Below, piece by piece: positions 19,591-22,883 of a stretch of DNA of 22,883 nt. A program made the translations under genes and the position numbers. The first letter of the stretch is position 1, and the number at the start of each line of letters is the position of its first letter. The DNA lies in assembly GCF_000003605.2 (NCBI RefSeq), contig NW_003130854.1, forward strand, positions 2,300,879 to 2,323,761. Reading direction: 5' to 3'. The notes beneath the pieces were generated by a model. That model saw only the letters and a program-made list of their open reading frames with translations, searched no databases and had not been told where the DNA came from. The DNA is from Saccoglossus kowalevskii (Eukaryota; Hemichordata; Enteropneusta; Harrimaniidae).

Positions 19591-20342
19591 AACTGATAAT
19601 TGAACAGAGCATTGGGATTACCCTGGGTATTGTGAACGCTAATGCAGTGTCTGCATCTACAATTGTTTGATCATCTTAGCGATGTTGCTACTAGGGTGTT
19701 AGAATTGTAAATAACTCGTAAAAGCTTCTTTGAGGAAGCATGAACTACGTTATTGTTTTTCTAGAGTGATATTACCATCATACATTTCCAAACTTATATA
19801 TTCCATCCAGTTTCTTTTTGTAATTTCGGTCTAGTAATGCGCCGTGTTTGTTGAAATACTACACATAATTGTAAATCGTATTAAGCTTTTTTGATATTTT
19901 TCATGTTTATACAAATTAAGTTTGATTTTACGTTGCTGAAATGCAGATTTACGGGGACAACAAACGGGGCCATTGAACAGCAAGAGTGAACAAGTTATAT
20001 GGAGATTTTATACAAATTGATGGTGTACGACGATATGTAAACATTATCAGTCACGAATTACTCTGATCTAAACTAGCTAGATACATTAAGGACTGCCACC
20101 GGATATAAAAAAAACGTGCTTTATGTCTCTGCAGTACTTCCAGATAGACTGGGAACACCCACATTAATCAGCATCTAAAATGAATTCGACTGGACGGACG
20201 ACCGACTTCTGAGTGACCTTAGGCAACTTGCAATGCCAGCATGACTACTAATTGAATCCCTAAAAGCGACATTGATAGCATTTGTTTGATTAGTGATCTT
20301 GTTCTATACCTTTGCGTGTTGTTTGGAGATATGCTACCCCAG
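19591..20342. other. Mostly non-coding; weak protein-like snippet
   Basis: Between about 20090 and 20230 the plus strand reads FDWTDDRLLSDLRQLAMPA after an in-frame stop, preceded by NVLYVSAVLPDRLGTP. It is protein-like but unrecognised and short. Elsewhere a small hairpin GCTTC-TTTGAG-GAAGC lies near 19725. No gene is supported. Confidence 0.3.
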
Positions 20343-20467
20343 CAAGACGAGCTGTGCTTCGAAGTCCCGTAGCAGGCGAACAACAACGGCGCAGCTGGAA
20401 GTGACGTCACGCAGGCGAACGCGCAAGGGCTATTTACCAACCATTGCTGAACCATCCTTGGTTACTA
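20343..20467 (+). CDS. Weak candidate internal exon, basic peptide
   Basis: A CCCCAG acceptor (20337-20342) and CTA|GTAAGA donor (20468) bracket 125 bp of GC-rich sequence whose plus-strand frame has high G/C at third positions and reads KSRSRRTTTAQLEVTSRRR, then GYLPTIAEPSLVT. The other plus frame here also looks protein-like (QANNNGAAGSDVTQANAQG), so composition alone may explain it. No family is recognised. The patch contains the CRE palindrome at 20401-20410, so it could instead be a promoter. Confidence 0.25.
20401..20410. promoter_or_regulatory. Perfect CRE palindrome
   Basis: GTGACGTCAC contains the full cAMP response element TGACGTCA, the binding site of CREB/ATF factors. It sits in the only CpG-dense patch of the right-hand third of the window (about 20340-20430). 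No TATA box or gene start is visible next to it. Confidence 0.35.
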
Positions 20468-21006
20468 GTAAGATTTGTCTCACCTGAGTTATAGAAGTAT
20501 TTACCTTTGCGGTATGAAAATTCGTCAATTGAACCAGTCACTATGTAGAAGGTTCTTCTACACAATAATGTATATATAGAAAGTAATTGTGTGTTTTATC
20601 CTGAATCTCCAATTCAGTTAGATAGAGATTACTGCAATTTAGGACAATATGATACGGGTAGGAATGTTGGTCTCTGACTGTGAGCTTCTGTAATTCAAAT
20701 GAGTTTATTCCACTGTGACTGTGACATTGTTTGCGAGTGTGGTGTCAATGACCGGAAAAAACAGACTATTTCAACACACACACATATGCGCGTAAATATA
20801 CGAGTCTTACCATCACTGTTACGACACGCATTAAACTAACTTTTAATACTAGTATAGTTGCGTTATGGTTGGATTAAAACGCGACTCTATATAAGGTTGC
20901 GATTCAATTTACATTGCAATGCAATTCAAAATAGAATTGCGTTTGAATACAAGTTTAATTAAATAAAAGTAGAATAACATACATCATGTGACTCAACATA
21001 GAAATG
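20468..21006. other. Non-coding, nothing supported
   Basis: AT-rich. A (CA)n run lies at 20773-20784, and a perfect 7 bp hairpin GCAATTC-AAAATA-GAATTGC at 20921-20940. Confidence 0.5.
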
Positions 21007-21209
21007 CTTGCGATGCTTAGGTTTAGTAAAGGGGGTAGTTATGGTACAATTTATAATAATATTTATATAATTGCACCATAGCTACCCCTTTACTAACCCC
21101 AAGCTTTGCAACTTGGCTGAAAATCGATTTATATTAATACTTATATAGTTGTACCATAGCTACCCCTTTACTAACTCTAAACTTCGCAAAATTGGCTGAA
21201 AATCAATTA
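21007..21209. repeat. Fold-back plus tandem repeat element
   Basis: Left arm 21007-21051 and right arm 21069-21113 are inverted copies, about 45 bp each, around a 17-base A/T loop. Core: AGTAAAGGGGGTAGTTATGG against CCATAGCTACCCCTTTACTA. The right arm recurs in direct orientation 78 bp downstream (21147-21192), followed in both cases by TTGGCTGAAAATC(G/A)A. This gives three arms in the order inverted, direct, direct. It resembles a small fold-back or MITE-type element that has partly duplicated. No target duplication is evident. Confidence 0.8.
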
Positions 21210-22883
21210 AATATTAATATAAATTATGAACAATAGTGGGGTTCATTACTTGTTAGGTTTTTCATCACTTGGTAGGTGTAAAATTAAATGGAAGTCATCA
21301 CAACGTTGAAAAGACAGAATTAAACACGCGAGCACACAACACCAGACTTCAAAGACAGTGGATTTCCGTTTTTCGTGTTCTGTGAACATTGAAACACTAT
21401 CTTTGCCATCATGGAAAATTCTCAATAAATGAGGTATTCATCTATAAGCATGTAATAGCGTCATAAATCCGGATAAAACAATATGATATTAAAGGCATAA
21501 ATTTAGACTGTGCAAGCGTGACTAAAAAAATAATGAGTTGGGAGTTTGTTTCATCACTGTGGGCCAGCATTCTCAAATCACCATGCAAGAGTTGTGAAAT
21601 GTTGTAATTTAACCATTAACTGTGTTATTGAGCAAAGGTTAAGACTATGACATTAATGTGAAAATATTTAAATAAATAAGTATTGATTATGCCGTGGAGT
21701 GCGGTTACGGTGACAAGAAGCAGTTTGAAATGTTTCCTCTCAATATAGAAACATTCGAGATTAACAAACAAGCTAAGATCATAGACGGTATACGATTTTT
21801 AAGACTCGAGGCCATATAATGTGTTAGCGGTACACTACCAAAGATCACAAAAGCAATGTCCAGCTCATGATGTTTTGACAAATAATTGCAATTGTTTGAT
21901 CTAGTGACTTTTCGTTTATTTTTTCTTATTTTATGTCTTTTATTCAAGCATTCACAGTGCGGATTGATAATTGTGCGCTTGACATCACAACGTCACTACA
22001 CAAAAGCAGTTTTAGTAAATGCTGTTACAGTTCTCCTCATGAGGAATAATATGTAGGGCTCCGATTATAACCAGGTGTCCGGACTAAAACTATAAATCCT
22101 TGTTTTCTTGGAAGGGTAACATAGAATGTCGGTGGTGTACAGTGACAAGAGACTTGCCAGAAGCGAACCCGTAACATAACATACCCTACACCCTTAGGTA
22201 CTATGATAGTAGTAGTGCAGTGTAGTGCTGATCCAAAACTGTTCGAAGCAAGTGGAATATTCATGTATTTATACAAATAAGATCAGGTGTTCTATGATAT
22301 GGTTTTGACTCAATATGTATATATAAATAAGTACAAATACATTTAAATATGCAATTAGCATAATGGCAGGCGAACAAACTGTGGAAGAGTAATTGACTAT
22401 GAATCCAGTATGTCATGGGAGAGGTAGATATCATTGGAAATAAGTACAATTCGACAAGAGAGGATGTGTGACTAGCGTCTTTCAACCTGAACAACAAAGA
22501 ATGATTACTTGACTTGGTCAGTGAAAATAATATATATGTAATGATGATTTAAGGCCCGTTATGCAGAGAAAATGGCTGCACAACCTTTCTGCATTCACGT
22601 CGTTAAAATATTATGACCCAATTTCGCCTAACACTCAATCACAGTCAGCTGGCGCACACGTGATGATAAAATAAATACGATATTTACTATATGGGGTCCG
22701 CCATCTTGAATGCAGTATATAAAACTAAATAAGAGACAAGTTGTGAAACGTGTTTTTTAGATTCCTATAAATCAGGACAAAAATACCAATCTTTCACAGA
22801 AATACGATTCATCATACGTTTTTGTGTAGAAAAATCCCTTAAATACGAACACCTAATTACACGAAGAACATAGAACACTTTCC
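21210..22883. other. Non-coding, nothing firmly supported
   Basis: The frames at 21705-21947, 22037-22276 and 22261-22497 (minus strand) show no motif or coding-like composition. Near 22693-22720 the minus strand carries CAAGATGGCGGACC, a YY1-type promoter motif, beside CAGTATATAAAAC on the plus strand. The ATG in it meets a stop after a few codons, so no gene start is claimed. Confidence 0.45.

Noticed and set aside
20343..20467. Homeodomain exon
   Set aside because: Only loose spacing similarity; the conserved phenylalanine and leucine positions of the homeodomain are absent and a second frame looks equally protein-like.
22690..22725. Minus-strand promoter and first exon at CAAGATGGCGGACC
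   Set aside because: The reading frame stops after four codons and no splice donor is near.

Overview
The window looks like AT-rich nuclear DNA of an animal, not a bacterium or virus. It has no dense gene layout, operons or ribosome binding sites. Coding stretches are short and broken. There are candidate splice sites, AATAAA signals, simple-sequence runs and remains of several eukaryotic transposon classes. The repeat types (a LINE tail ending in AAAT units, a tRNA-Leu-primed LTR relic, a dispersed repeat with a CCATGG-centred palindrome) suggest a marine invertebrate, possibly a mollusc or other lophotrochozoan. That placement is a guess. I found no complete intact gene.

Layout: 1-1160 is non-coding with a GC-richer patch. 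Around 1184-1560 lie two copies of a dispersed repeat with an RFX-like palindrome. A candidate last exon lies at 2268-2429 (+). A broken unclassified reading frame runs on the minus strand at 3530-4168. A ~1.45 kb diverged tandem duplication covers about 5045-7261, each copy carrying smaller ~100 bp modules. A DNA transposon with well-preserved ends lies at 8272-9377: 33 bp terminal inverted repeats with 2 mismatches, TTA target duplication, and a protein-like frame interrupted by one stop.

From about 10239 to 12238 (+) is a frameshifted relic of a large uncharacterised protein that I recall as multicopy in marine invertebrate genomes. It has a plausible intron before its last segment and an AATAAA just after its stop. 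15413-15990 looks like the left end of an LTR retrotransposon with a tRNA-Leu primer binding site. 17709-19117 is a decayed non-LTR retrotransposon reverse transcriptase ending in (AAAT)n, bracketed by an older direct repeat (17055-17300 and 19315-19590). A GC-rich patch with a perfect CRE palindrome lies near 20340-20470, and a fold-back plus tandem element at 21007-21209. The rest appears to be ordinary AT-rich non-coding DNA.

No cooperating gene system is visible. The most interesting parts are the TTA-flanked transposon and the large uncharacterised relic just downstream of it, which may or may not belong to the same kind of element.
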